From: Symbiodinium microadriaticum
Taxonomy: Eukaryota > Sar > Dinophyceae > Suessiales > Symbiodiniaceae
Assembly (NCBI GenBank): GCA_001939145.1
Contig: LSRX01000047.1
Coordinates: forward strand, 52,914 to 116,913
DNA: 64,000 bases
Direction: 5' to 3'
The notes below the pieces were generated by a model. It ran no database searches. It saw only the letters and a program-made list of their open reading frames with translations, and was not told the DNA's origin. How positions within the stretch are numbered: the stretch's first letter is position 1; each line of letters starts with the position of its first letter. Below, in pieces: positions 47,061-58,413 of the stretch. Made by a program: the position numbers and the translations under genes.

Positions 47061-47769
47061 AGGGTTTAGGGTTTTAGGGTTTAGGGGTTTGTAGGGTTCA
47101 GGGCGGTTTAGGGTTTAGGGTTTAGTGTTTAGGCTAAGAACGCGGCCGTGTGTGATAACCGAATCTGTTCGTGTAGTACATCCTGGAGCTCTGAGGCCTC
47201 GCATCTCAGCCCGGAAGAGCATACGCTTTGTCGTTTAGGGTTTGGGGTTTAGGGTTTAGGGTTTAGGGTTGAGGGTTCCAAGGAAGGGTTTTAGGGGTTG
47301 AGGGTTTAAGTTTAGGGTTAAGGGATTTAGGGTTTTGCGGTCTGAGGGTTTCGGGCTAGGGGTTCTATAGGGTTGACGGTCTGAAGTTTTTCGGTGCAGG
47401 GCTGAGGGGTTTCAGGGTCTAAGCTTTTTGGTTCTACTGGGTTTTAGGGTTTAGGGGTTTCAGGGTTTAGACTTACTATCACAAGTCCTTGTATGTGTAC
47501 CGTAATGTACCCCGAAGCTGCAATCTAAATATCAGAGCCTCTACATGAAGAGACATGTCATGCGCAGGGCGGCGGAGCCGATGCAAATCGCTTCTTAGAG
47601 GACGGGTTCTTGGGGTTTGGGGGGACGTGAGATCTTAGGACTTTAGGTTTTACGGGGTTGAGGGTTTATTTTACGAGTTTAGGAGTTCAGGGGTATGGGG
47701 TTTAGGGTTCAGGGTTCAGGGACTTCCACTTGGAGGGTCAGGGGACTTCGCGACCAGGTGGGTGGTGAG

Positions 47770-47905
47770 GCGATGAGTTTGCAATGCCCTGCACCCGCGC
47801 CAAAGACTCGCCTCAAAGCATTGGTTTTACTGGGGTTACACCCTGCCGCTTTCGACAAACTGCAGCCCCACAACCTTCCCAAAGCAAGCCTTCAGCTGAC
47901 CTCCG
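47770..47905 (+). CDS. Candidate exon, unidentified
   Basis: Frame reads MSLQCPAPAPKTRLKALVLL then GLHPAAFDKLQPHNLPKASL. Reasonable composition but no certain splice ends. Part of it shares wording with 3310-3370. Not identified. Confidence 0.3.
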
Positions 47906-48490
47906 GTTGGGGGATCCTCTTCTTCAATAGTATGGGGGGGGGGGTCTGAATGATTAGCAATAACAGCCCCTCGTAGTCCTTGTTAATTCGAGTATAATAT
48001 ACAACAAGCGTACTCTAGCCACTAAGGCTCCTTTCTTTACGCCCCAAGAAACCCACCAACAACCGTAGGAGACCCAATAGATAGAAGCCAGGGAGCCCTC
48101 ATAGGAATTTGTTTTTAGGTGGTTTAGGGTTCATTTAGCCTCTAAGGCTGAAGCCACAAGTGCTTGATACCCGAAGGGCCGGACCTACAGCGGTTTCCAT
48201 ATAGCTGTTCTACAAGGTCTGTTTATATAAAGGAGTTCTGAAAGGGTGCCCAACCCTAAACCCGAAACCCTAAGCCACAAAAACCTAAAGCCTGGAGCCT
48301 AAGCCTTGCACCCTAAATCCGAAACTTTGGACCAACAGCCGGCAACCAGGCATCCCAAACCCGAGGGACACGTATAGAAGCCTGCAGAATTACCAATGCC
48401 ACTCCTTGCGGTTCCCCAGTATATTTCTAGTATAACGTACCTCAAAGCCTTATTCTAAGTATTAGGGCCCCTAAAGTATACACACACAGG

Positions 48491-48571
48491 AGGGTTAGTC
48501 CCTTTTTAGGCCCCCGAATTATACGGCACCCTTATACAGAGGGCCTTAAACGGGACGCTAATTGAGAGATC
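48491..48571. mobile_element. Miniature inverted-repeat element, family A copy 3 (decayed)
   Basis: TAGTCCCTTTTTAGGCCCCC, signature TATACGGCACCCTTATA and right end GGGACGCTAATTGAGAGAT. The left terminus has lost the TAGTTCTCTAA part. A lone right-end fragment (AAGGGACCCCAATTT) sits at 48622-48640. Confidence 0.65.
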
Positions 48572-48650
48572 TGCCCCCCCATGGCCCATGTTACAGAAAT
48601 ACCCTACACCCTAAGCCCCAAAAGGGACCCCAATTTATAAAATTACCCAG

Positions 48651-48719
48651 GAGCTGATGCCTGTCGCTCGCGGCTGCGCCGACAAGCTGAGCAAGCTCCT
48701 GGAAGCTCCCGCAGAGTGA
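48651..48719 (+). CDS. Candidate terminal exon with stop
   Basis: Acceptor TTACCCAG is followed by 22 codons ELMPVARGCADKLSKLLEAP-AE and a TGA at 48717-48719. The peptide looks like a C-terminal amphipathic helix. The exons upstream could be 45371-45429 and 46955-47060. Not identified. Confidence 0.45.
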   Translation, partial: ELMPVARGCADKLSKLLEAPAE

Positions 48720-49425
48720 AAGGTAAAAGATTCGAGTTTAGGGTTTAGGGCCTTAGGGTTTAGGGTTTTAAAGTAGGGGCCCTGAAACTCGATACGAAAA
48801 GATTCCTGGGCCCCTAAGAGACCTACTTTTTTGGGGTTCCCTATTATGATTTCCCGGTATACATCCGAAACAGGGTAGGCTTTTGTGGGGGTTAAGGTTA
48901 GGGTTGATGCTTTTTCGTGCGGAGTTAGGCTTCAGGGTCTAGGGTTCAGGGTCTAGGGTTTAGGTTAGGGCTTAGGGTTTACCCAGCGGGTTCACGAACA
49001 GGGGTGGTTTCGACTGTTTTTTCTCGGGATTTCGTGCTTTCGTTCAGGTCAAAAACAAGTTTCAGAAAGTCTTCGGGTCAACTCAGGGTTTTGCCACGAT
49101 GTCATCCTGTAGAAGGACAAGAGGCTCGTGAGGAGAAGCATGACAGTGGATGACTTTGCAGCTTGGAATCAATTTGTCTTTTGATATGGAGACTTCCTCC
49201 AGATTGCAACTCTTGAAGCCACTTCAAGTTCATGCAGCCTTGATTAGGAATAGGCCGCTGAAGTCACATGAAGTTCATGCAGACGTAACATGATTAGCAA
49301 CAGCCTGGCACTTGTTCCCCGGAGTCATGTTGAGCACGGGAATCTATGTCTTCCACCGTGCTTGGATCGTTGGTGCTTTGAGTCCTTGGAAGACCTGACA
49401 GCTCATTTTGAGGTGTTGTGCCCAG

Positions 49426-49581
49426 ACCCCGGACCTGGCCGTAGCAATCGCCATATATGATATGCTGACGGAAGACCGCCCGAGTCGCATGCGTTTGGAG
49501 CTGCTGTTTGAGCACCGGCACGGGATAGGAGCATGCACTCTGCAGTTGAAAGAAGATAGCGCATATCCTTTTTGCTTGTAG
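49426..49581 (+). CDS. Candidate exon, possibly terminal
   Basis: After GTGCCCAG the frame reads TPDLAVAIAIYDMLTEDRPS, RMRLELLFEHRHGIGACTLQ, then LKEDSAYPFCL and TAG at 49579-49581. An alternative end is CTGCAG at 49545. Helical, mixed composition. It sits in a 1.1-kb stretch (49000-50130) free of telomere-like repeats, where an antisense frame of 218 codons also exists but looks random. Not identified. Confidence 0.45.
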   Translation, partial: TPDLAVAIAIYDMLTEDRPSRMRLELLFEHRHGIGACTLQLKEDSAYPFCL

Positions 49582-50353
49582 CCCAAATATAAAATCTGTA
49601 TAGACCGCTTTGGAGCGCCTCTTTGGGTGTTTGGCGATGTGGGCTCAGCACGATCTGACGACAACACTTCTCTGGTTTCTTGACGTGAATGCTCTTCGGG
49701 CTGCAAGTGCGGAGCACATGTTTGCTCGAAGTGCTTTCGACGACATGATTGCCGGCCGGAGTGCTGGCATTTTGAGCTCGTCATGTCGGAAACGGCGTCA
49801 GAGCTGCGCACGGCAGTGCTAGAATGGTATTTCTCATTCGACGACCGGTTGGTCAGAGGCGGTCTCTGAAAAGGAGGGCCCGACATGTACGTCATCATCC
49901 CCCCACACCCCCCCCATCCCCAAACACCTAACGAAGAAACCTGAAAAACGCAACAAAATAGGTTCCTGCATCGTTTCAGTGTTGAGAAGCAAAGACACAC
50001 ATGATGGAATGTTCATCAGTCAACTCTGGAAATGCACCGAATATGTCGTGCCTGCCACGATTTCCAGCAAGGCGTAAGTGAAGTACAAGAAGCCCTGCTT
50101 AACAGCACCTGTAAACCAGTGTACCCCCTTGCAGGGTTTAGGGTTTAGGGTAAAGGTTCCGGGTTCAGGATTGAGGGTTTGGGCTTTAGGGATTTGGGTT
50201 TGAGTATCGGGTTCTGACTACCCACGTTCCTGCGAGTGTTTCAACTATGACATGTTGCGACGGTCTTGAATGCATTTGAAGTCCTTCCCTGGCTTTCAGC
50301 TGCGAAGTCAAGGTTTAGGGTTTAGATTAAGCATCGGGATTTCCGGTAGATAG

Positions 50354-50587
50354 CTATGTCGTCTTTGGAGCCTTGGCAAATGCTTCGACCAGGTGTTGCG
50401 GACTTGCCAGTCCTTGTCTCGTGAATGCGCTGTGCCTGGCATTCCGCGGCGCAGTTTTTTTCGGTTCGAAGCATTGTAGATTGTTGCCAGTGTCAACGAA
50501 GAACACTTTGTATATCAACAAGACTAAGACGGCCAAGATAAACTGGGGAACTAGGAGCACTGTTCGCATGCTTTGGCTGCTTTGCAC
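50354..50587 (-). CDS. Open frame with a signal-anchor-like start
   Basis: The frame starts MQSSQSMRTVLLVPQFILAV and continues LVLLIYKVFFVDTGNNLQCF. The hydrophobic run of about 20 residues after a short basic segment resembles a type II membrane anchor. It is on the minus strand, unlike all recognisable genes here, and has no splice evidence, so it may be chance. Confidence 0.25.
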   Translation of the reverse strand: MQSSQSMRTVLLVPQFILAVLVLLIYKVFFVDTGNNLQCFEPKKTAPRNARHSAFTRQGLASPQHLVEAFAKAPKTT

Positions 50588-51582
50588 CTGGCCACATCAA
50601 ACCAGCAACACTTAATTATACATGACGGCACATGAACCAACTTAAGCGTATCATCATTAAAGAAGACTAATCGGAGGGCCTCTGAGTGGCCTCCTCATGG
50701 CACTCGTGGGGTAGTGCTGTCGCCATGCACATCAAACAGGCCTCCCCAAACCTTAAACCCTCATCTATCCTTAGAAATCTGCAACGCTTCAGACGATGTG
50801 ATGAAGTTGTGCTGACCGGATTTTTTACCAGGGCTACCCCAATCCTAAACTAGTCCGAAAGAAGCAGAAAGGCCTCAAACTTGGCCAAGAGATCCGACTT
50901 CTGCCCTGACTTCTTGGAGTTTTCAGTTTCAGATATTTTTGTGTTTTTTTCGTCTTTGGTGTGTTGTGCTTGCCTGCCCGTGGGCGGTTGCATCTCGGAG
51001 AGGGGTTGGCTTCATTTTGTGGCGCGTTTCAATTCGAAGCCAAGCCCTTAGCCGAGCCCAGTCGGCTTCAAAGCCGCTACAAACTTCTGAATCCCTGGAA
51101 CCCTGCCCTCTCTTAAGACCCAATCGCGTGTTACATTTTAGATTTTCAACCCCCCGAGCCTCATCTCAAGGATCCGATCATTCACCTCGGCAGTCTGGAA
51201 ATGAAACCCTGAACCTCCCAATCCCCAAGTCCTGCCCGGCTTCATTTCCGCGTCGGCAAAACTAGCAAAAAACGCTTGTGTAGTTCTTATACAGTTTATA
51301 CAACGTATAGTATAGTACATCAGGAGGACACAAGTTTTGACCTACTGCGCCTTTCTTGTCTTAAGACGTCTTGCGGCTTGCGGAGTATCGGAGTACCGAA
51401 AAGTGCGATTTACGTGGCCTGACCAGCGGAGTATTTTATCACCCGTTGTTTTTTCCTACTTTAATGTTCCGAAGGATTCTATGGGGGCATGGGGGCCTGT
51501 GTTCGACGAAACAAGGAGTAGGTCAAACCTGCGTCCCGCAGCAGTATCACTAAATAGTTAAGTATGCACGCACGTGTCTTAG

Positions 51583-54500
51583 GTCTTTGTGATCCGCCAA
51601 AGCCCTTCAGATCGCAGTTGCACCTGTGAGGTGATTCTGCGGGGTTTCAAGACCTACAAGGACCAGGCTCGTTTCACTCATAGTGATTATGATTATTCTG
51701 ACGATACGGCTTATTATCGTCTTCTTGTTCTTATGTTAACTGTATTTTTTCTTGGCTTCTACGGCTTGGGTCCAGGTTTCCGGGTTCTGGGGGTTAAGGT
51801 TTAGGGTTCTAGTCTAGGGTTCGAAGGGTTTTCGAAGGTTCGGGAATTTCGAGCTGTTTCGGGTTGGCTCTCTGATTCCTTGATAGGTTAAACCGTTAAA
51901 CCCAAAACCCTGGGCCCTAACGCCGATCCCCGAAGGGCACAGGGGGCTCGGGGTGTGGGATTGATGGCTGAAGGGGTTGGAGGTTCCGAGAGCCGGGTTG
52001 CTTAGGGCTTGGAGCTGAGGGTTTGGGTTTAAGGGTTTAGGGTTCCCGGTTGAGGGATTGGGGTTTGGGGATTTGCGCCTTGTAAGGTCAGGGGTCGTTG
52101 TAGCATAGGGGTATAAAAGGCAGCCTCATTCTGAGTCGTATGTAGTCTGTAGATGGCCAAGAAACCCTAAACCCTAAACGCGGGGTAAGGTGATCTTGCA
52201 GGTTCAGGTTCTACAATGAGAAACTAAAGCATCGCGGCCATGGAGTAGTGAAGCGTCGGCCAGTGTGGGCGGAGGACTGGTCCCGAGATGGCATGCATGC
52301 TGGTAGAAGCAGGAATAGGCAATAAGTGCCATTCCTGAGGTGTCGGTATTGCAACGTTGCTGGAATAGCCCCCAAAACCCTCAGTTTCATTATTACGGCC
52401 CCTATGCCCTAAACCCTAAACCCTAAACCCTTACGGCCCCTATACCAGAGCTTTGGGAGGTGTTTGGTGGTCTAACACCCTGAAGCCCAGACTTCAGCAG
52501 CAGCCCTCCAAAGCCCTAGAACATCCTAGAACCGTAGCACCTAAACCTTCAGCCATGCCCGAAAGCCCTCTAGCTACGAGAGGTCTCAGAAACTTGTACT
52601 ACTACTCTCCCTGAGGGTTTTCATGTGCTATTTTCGCCACAAAAATTGCCTAGAATGAGTCAGGCTACTATCTGCGTGGTTTTTGGGCGTTTCCACAGGT
52701 GAGCCTCAGTGATGACATGCACCCGGGCGTGAACGTCATCGTGGGCCACGAGCCCAGCACCTATTTACCCCGAACCCTAAACCCTAAGCCCTAAACTGCT
52801 GTTTGCTCAGCAGTACTCAGACCATGGCTTCAGGTTCCGCGGCGCAGGCGATCTAACAAAACCAGCTTGAATAATTGAACCCCAGACCCTAAATCCTAAA
52901 CCCTAAACCCTAAACTCCCTAAACCCTAATTCTTGATTCTTGAAGTCCTTGCCGTGTCTACGTATCCAGCGCCCAACAACAAGAGTCTCGAACTCCTCGG
53001 GCCCCTTCTTTCGGGTTTGTGGGGGTTGGGATTTGGGGTTTGCGGAGGGAAGGGGGTCGCTTGGGCTAAACCCTCAACCCGAAACCCGGAGCTTTTGAAA
53101 GCTGCTCCCTCTGGAGTTCTATGAAATAAAAGAAGCTGTGTAAAGGATCTAAAAGGGTTCAGGGTGTACTATGGTAAACTACGGGTAGTTCTCTAAATTA
53201 GCGTCCCTTTTTAGGGTCCCCAATTAAGTACGGCACCGTTACAAAAAAGAAGGGACCCCTAAAGGGACCTTAATTTAGAGAACTACACATTTGCTTTCTG
53301 ACAGAGACGCCCGCAACCGGGCCCTCAAGCTCCAAAGCCTCCCCTCTGCCGCTAGTAAGCCCCGGAGCCTACGAGCAGAATATCCCAAAAGCCTTCTTCT
53401 GAAATTTTGAATATGACGACCTCTATGTTACTGGTATAAGCCCTAAACCCTAAATCCTAAACCTTAAACCTTGGTTGGTTTTGTTTTTTTGTTGGGTGCA
53501 GGGTCAGGGTTGGCGGCATTCCAGGTTTCAATGGCTCCGGGAAGACGAACCTCTTCAATGCCATCCTCTTCGTGATCTCCGATCACTTCGGCAGTCTCCG
53601 ACAGGTCGGGTTTAGGGTTTAGGGTTTGGGGTTTAGGGCTTAGGGTTTAGGGTTCAGGGTTTAGGGTTTTAAGGGTCTCGGGTGTTCGGACCTAGACCCT
53701 GAACCCTAAACCCTAAACCCTCAAAGGTTGGGATGGGAGGTTCGAATCGGGATAGTCCCTGAAGCTTTGAACGGTGCGTTTAGGGTATGCTGACCCTAAC
53801 TCCCGAAGCCGAAGCTCTTTTGCCCTCGCAGTGTGCAGATTGGGAATGCTGGAAACCCTAAAGTGGCCCTAAACCCTAAACCCTTTCTCTGCGGTTAAAG
53901 CCTGAAGACAGCAGCAGACTTGTAAAGCCAGAAATCTCCGTAAGCAACCCTAGCCCCCCCAAACTTCACGTCCCTTAAACGTGAATTGAAGCCCGAAATC
54001 CCGCGAGGTCGAAACGCTAAGTTTCTCAAAGACCATGTAAGCCCGTGAACCCTAGGCCCTAGATCACCCAAACCCTAAACCTGAAATCCAGTTTAGGGTT
54101 CAGGGTTTAGGGTTCAGGAACCCGTAAACCCTAAACCCTAAACCCAAACCCCTCGGGTCCCAAGCCGGACGTTCGCCCAAACTCTCAACCCTGCCTCCCC
54201 CAGACGCATCCACACCCTGAGCCCGACTCGAACACCTCTAAGCATCCAAGCCTTAAGCCCCAAACCCCAAACTCTGAAACATAAAAAAGGAAGCCTTAAA
54301 GGCCTAAACCCTGAAACCCTGAAACCCTGAAACCTCAGACCCCGAACCTGCACCCTGAAGCCTTAAACCCAAAACCCTGAAACCCCGAAACCCTGAAGAA
54401 AGCACTAAACCTCAACATGTACAATCGTGTCCTCTAACGTGCTGTAATTAAAATATTCATTGTACTGTAACATACTATACCCTACACCCTAAACCCTAAA

Positions 54501-54733
54501 CTACTCTAAACCCCAAGCCCTAAACCCTAAACCACCCAAAACCCCAAAGCCCAAAACCCTAAACCACCCAAAAACCCTATAAACTCCAAGCCTCATAACC
54601 CTTTCAGCTCATAAACCCTAAACCCTAAACCCTGAACCCCTAAGCCCCGTAACAGAATCATAGCCAGGAGACAAGGAGGTCGCTGCTTCACGAAGGGGCC
54701 GGGCCTGCGGCCGAGACCTCGGAGCTGTTCCGG
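51583..54733 (+). CDS. SMC3-like cohesin ATPase, N-terminal exons
   Basis: Structural maintenance of chromosomes protein of the SMC3 type, ATPase arm of cohesin in the nucleus. Exons: 51583-51666 (CEVILRGFKTYKDQ; GC donor); 52699-52744 (VSLSDDMHPGVNVIVG; GC donor); 53525-53604 (FNGSGKTNLFNAILFVISDH, with Walker A GxNGSGKT); 54668-54733 (ETRRSLLHEGAGPAAETSEL; donor GTGGGT). All four join in phase, and the junction between exons two and three restores the Gly before Walker A only if the GC donor is used. SMC3 has HALLHEGxG at the position of the fourth exon; SMC1, 2 and 4 do not. The first Met lies in an exon not found. Coiled-coil, hinge and C-terminal signature would lie downstream; 55633-55686 and 57546-57617 are possible later exons but cannot be tied to SMC3. 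Confidence 0.85.
53185..53286. mobile_element. Miniature inverted-repeat element, family A copy 4
   Basis: The best copy: starts GTAGTTCTCTAAATTAGCGT, signature AAGTACGGCACCGTTAC, ends AGGGACCTTAATTTAGAGAA then CTAC. About 26-bp terminal inverted repeats. It sits in the SMC3 intron between exons two and three. Confidence 0.8.
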
Positions 54734-55100
54734 GTGGGTTTCTTACTAGGCTTTAGGGTTTAGGGCGTAGGGTTTAGGGTTTAGGGTGTAGGGTTTGGGG
54801 TTTAGGGTTTAGGGTTTTCGGGTTTAGGTTTCAGAGTTCAGAGTTCAGGGTTTAGGGTTTGGGGTTTGGGGTTTAGGGTTTTAGGCTTCCTTTGAGAGTC
54901 CCTGAAACCCTGCGCCCTACACCACAAACCTCCCTTGAGACTCTCTGGGGCGGCCGTGGTAAAGAGTTAAACGGGAGATTTAGTTTACGAGAATATGCCA
55001 TCATAAGAGACCCTACTGTACTAAACGATGCTGGACGATATTAAATATATGATACCATAAAATAGCAGAACAAAGTAGAGCGCACCATGATATACTATAA

Positions 55101-55395
55101 TTGATGATGGAGCTGGCCGGGCAGCAAATGCAAACCTCCGAGGTTCTGACTGCATTTGTGGAATTGGACTGGCCGGCTTGTTTGTTTTCTGTGCATCTCC
55201 GTCTTCATGATCACTGTTGTCGTTGCCGTCATCATCGACATCATCAACATCATCACCATCACACCACCATCACCACCGCCGCCAACGCCACCGCGACCAC
55301 CACGTCGTCGTCGTGGTCGTCATCACCATCATCATCATCATCCTCATCATCATCATCATCATCATCACCATCATCACCATGATCACTATGTGCCC
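55101..55395. repeat. CAT/CCA trinucleotide microsatellite region
   Basis: Imperfect CATCATC and CCACCG triplets (55225-55380) after an AT-rich tract (55010-55095). Frames are His-, Ser- or Ile-rich artefacts. Confidence 0.85.
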
Positions 55396-55493
55396 AAGAC
55401 TGGATGACCTTAAGGACCCTAAACTATGTGAGTTATAGTTATGGTACTTTCCTTATTCTGGGAAATTCAGGATTTATACCATCAGCCGTGTAC

Positions 55494-55610
55494 GGTTTAG
55501 GGTTTAGGGTTTCCTAAACCCTAAAACCCTAAACCCTAAACCCTAAACCCTAAAACCCTAAACCCTAAACCCCTAAACCCTAAACCCTAAACCCTAAACC
55601 GTGCCCAAGA
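55494..55610. repeat. Head-to-head TTTAGGG / CCCTAAA junction
   Basis: GGTTTAGGGTTTAGGGTTTC is followed directly by CCTAAACCCTAAAACCCTAA and about ten further C-rich units. The two orientations meet within a few bases, so the transcript or DNA strand could fold into a tight hairpin. Confidence 0.9.
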
Positions 55611-55632
55611 GTCCGACCATCCCAGGGGCCCT

Positions 55633-55686
55633 TAGCCGCTTTTTTTGCCAAGCGCTGCAAGGAGTCGCGTGCCGAATCCGTCTTTA
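55633..55686 (+). CDS. Candidate exon
   Basis: Acceptor CATCCCAG and donor GTCTTT bracket 18 codons GPLAAFFAKRCKESRAES, phase 0 at both ends. C-rich repeats precede, G-rich repeats follow. Could be a later SMC3 exon by position and phase, but the residues do not match what I expect there. Confidence 0.35.
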
Positions 55687-57406
55687 GGGTTTAAGAGTTT
55701 AAGATTTAGGGTTTAGGGTTTAGGGTTTGAGGTTTAGGGCTTAGGGTCTAAGGTCTAGGGTTTAGGGTTTTAGGGTTTAGGTTTTTAGGGTTTAAGGCAG
55801 TTTAAGGTTTAGGGTTTGGGGTGTAGGGTTTTAGGTTTAGGGTTTAGGGTTTAAGGTCTAGGGTGCAAGTAAACCCCAACCCCTAAACCCGTTTGGTGAC
55901 TTGGCTTGACACCGAAAGTGTTGTCCTTGGGTTTCGAGGGAACACCGCGCGTTCGCCGCTGCACTGTCTCAAGTCGATTTTCAAATTCCTCCTCCAGTGG
56001 CTGTAGGCTTAGGGTGTAAGTTCAGGGTGGTATAGAGGTCTCAGTATTCAGCAATACAGTCCCGATGTCCCCATCATCGGGATTTGAGCCCTGTTTGTTG
56101 GAAGGCATTGCTGGTTTAGAAGAGTGTTTCGAGTCTCGCGGCAGCACAAGCTTCTATACGGGGTTGTACCCAAGCCTGAAGCTTAGAGCATTCGTCAATA
56201 CTTCCTGCAACTGTGTACCTACCTTGATTCTAGACAGCTGGGGGTCACGGGACAGTTTCGGGTGCATGTGCGCTTGGTTTGCCGATTTTCTGCCGGGTCC
56301 GCGGCGGGCAAGGCAGCACGCGATGCCGATCCTAAGCCAGCGGGGAGGTCGAGGAGCTGTTGATTTTGTAGGGTTTTATAGGGTTTTATAGGGCTTTATA
56401 GGGTTCTATAGGGTTTTATAGGGGTTTTATAGGGTTTTTGTTGTTTTTTTTGTTGTGCTCTGCTTATGTGCTCTTGTCAGTGGTATTTGGCCATCATTAT
56501 CCTCACGATGCTGCTAACCGTCAGGGTTTGAGATTGCTATGCCTGAACCCGAAGCGGCTGTCACCCTAAACCCTAAACCCTAAACCCTAAACCCTAAACC
56601 CTAAGCCTACTCTAACCCCCAAATCCTCAACTCTCCAAGAACTTTCGAGCAGGAACTCGCATCTCCACTGTCGCCCACAGCACCAATTCTCAGCTTTTTC
56701 ATGTGTCCTGGATGGCAAACCTTAGGCCTTAGACCTCTAAGCTCTGAACCCCTAAACCCCAAAACTCCCTAATCCGGGGAGCCAGAAACCTCTACAATCC
56801 ATACCCCGCACCAGCCCTGAAAAGCCCTCACGCCCACGGTGTTCAGGGTTTCCTTAAGGCTTTACTTCTTTGGTGTTTGAGAGTCTTTAGGGTTTTCGGC
56901 TTTGGAGGATTTTTTGCTAGGGCCCTGTGCGCGCACGTCGTCGCGCGCACTTTGGCGCCGTCTCAAGATCAGGTTTTCGCAGCTCCCGGGAGGTCTTTAA
57001 GTAAAGTTCGTGAGGGTTCCGGGCGTCGTGGTCCAACAGACCTGGGTAGTATCTTTTAGCTGTTACTTCTATCCAGTGAGGAAGTTGCATACCTCGTCTT
57101 CTTCCCTGGTACAATATCCTATCCTTATGGCAGGAGGCAAACACCACAGAGTGCATTGGATCTTCCATTGGGGCGTTGTAAACTTCCTTCAGTACCTTAT
57201 GTTGGGCTTTATGCAGGCGTTCAGAGGGGCGGTGTGGTTTGAGGGACGGTTTGGTTCTTTGGAGGGTTTAGGGTTTAGGATTAAGGGTTTCCGGGCTTTG
57301 GAGATGTTCTGGTTGAGGGCTTTTCAGGTTTGTGTCTTTCAGAGTTGTAGCATTCAAGCATGGGGTTCCGGGCTGAGGTCTCAAGTGTTTGGTGTTAGGG
57401 ATTTTC

Positions 57407-57506
57407 GGGGTTTCCGAAAATAGGGGACCCTAATCTAGTACCCTTAATAGTAGGATCCTTATGATAAGGACCCCAAAATAAGGTACCCTAACTTTCGGAA
57501 AGTCCC
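57407..57506. mobile_element. Miniature inverted-repeat element, family D copy 2
   Basis: GGGGTTTCCGAAAATAGGGG at the left, AGGATCCTTATGATAAGGAC in the centre, CTTTCGGAAAGTCCC at the right. It is the reverse-orientation counterpart of 1189-1291. Confidence 0.7.
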
Positions 57507-57545
57507 ATTTGGGGTTTAGGGTTCAGGGTCTGAGGTCGCCCTCAG

Positions 57546-57617
57546 TCCGAGCCGCTGAGGTGAATGCTACGGAAGCCAAAGCGCGAATCAGCGCCGAGGC
57601 ACCTGGAAACTGCAAGG
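57546..57617 (+). CDS. Candidate helical exon
   Basis: Acceptor CCCTCAG and a GC donor (AAGG|GCAGCC) bracket a frame RAAEVNATEAKARISAEAPG then NCK. Heptad-like Ala/Glu/Lys content would suit a coiled coil. Position after the SMC3 exons is suggestive, not proof. Confidence 0.35.
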
Positions 57618-57624
57618 GCAGCCT

Positions 57625-57955
57625 TTCTAGTAGCCCTTCTAGTGGCCCTTGTAATCGCCCTTAGAGTCGCCATTATTGTAACCCTTACAGTAATCCTGAT
57701 CCCCCAAAACCGAACTGGTGTACCCATGTATACCCTAAACCCCTAAACCACTAAACGCCCTACACCGTAAACCCTCTGATCAAGCCCTAAAGAAGCTCAG
57801 TTAAAGGTTACTATCATAAGGGCGACTCTAGAGAGTTAGGAAGCTTGCTACTATAAGGGCTACTATAAAGCTACAAGAAGGGTTACCATGAGGGTTACTT
57901 TCCAAACTACTGTAAGGGTTACTATACTAGACGGGTTACTATGAGGGTTGCTATA
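57625..57955. repeat. Inverted clusters of AGTAACCCTT / AAGGGTTACT
   Basis: 57625-57700 contains AGTAGCCCTTCTAGTGGCCC and TTGTAACCCTTACAGTAATC. 57785-57955 contains the complementary type, such as AGGGTTACTATGAGGGTTGC and TACTATAAGGGCTACTATAA. A related stretch lies at 29500-29525 (TAACCCTTATTGTAACTC). The two clusters face each other and end next to a family A element. Confidence 0.65.
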
Positions 57956-57958
57956 AGG

Positions 57959-58055
57959 CTAGTTCTCTAGATTAGGGTCCCTTTTTCGGTCCCCAAAATA
58001 GTACGGCACCCTTTAAAAAAGGAAATTACAACCGGACCCTAGTTTAGAGAACTAC
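57959..58055. mobile_element. Miniature inverted-repeat element, family A copy 5
   Basis: CTAGTTCTCTAGATTAGGGT at the left, signature TAGTACGGCACCCTTT, and CCCTAGTTTAGAGAACTAC at the right. A solitary right-end fragment follows at 58108-58130 (GGGACCCTAGTTTAGAGAGC). Confidence 0.8.
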
Positions 58056-58413
58056 TCTTCTCGTACACCTATAGATACCCCACATAAACCCTTTAGGAAC
58101 CCTAACCGGGACCCTAGTTTAGAGAGCTCCCTCTTAGGGTTTACTGCAAGGGGTGCTACAAGGTTGCCATGAAATCGAATCTACTGGGCCGACGTAGCAA
58201 CAACAAGCTGTGGGGCCCGAGGCTCAGGGTTCTGCAGTGTAGCGTTTGGGGTTCAGAGTTTGGGGCTCTGAGTTTACACCCCAAACCCTAACCCTAAACC
58301 CTAAACCGGACCCTCATCCCTAAACCCTAAACCTTACACCCTACACCCTAAACCCTAAACCCTAAACCCGAACCTAAGACTCCGGGTGGTGGGAACTCGG
58401 AACTTCGCCCCAG

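Noticed and set aside
49344..50000. Minus-strand ORF of 218 codons
   Set aside because: Random-looking composition, no motif and no splice-like ends; it overlaps a better + exon.
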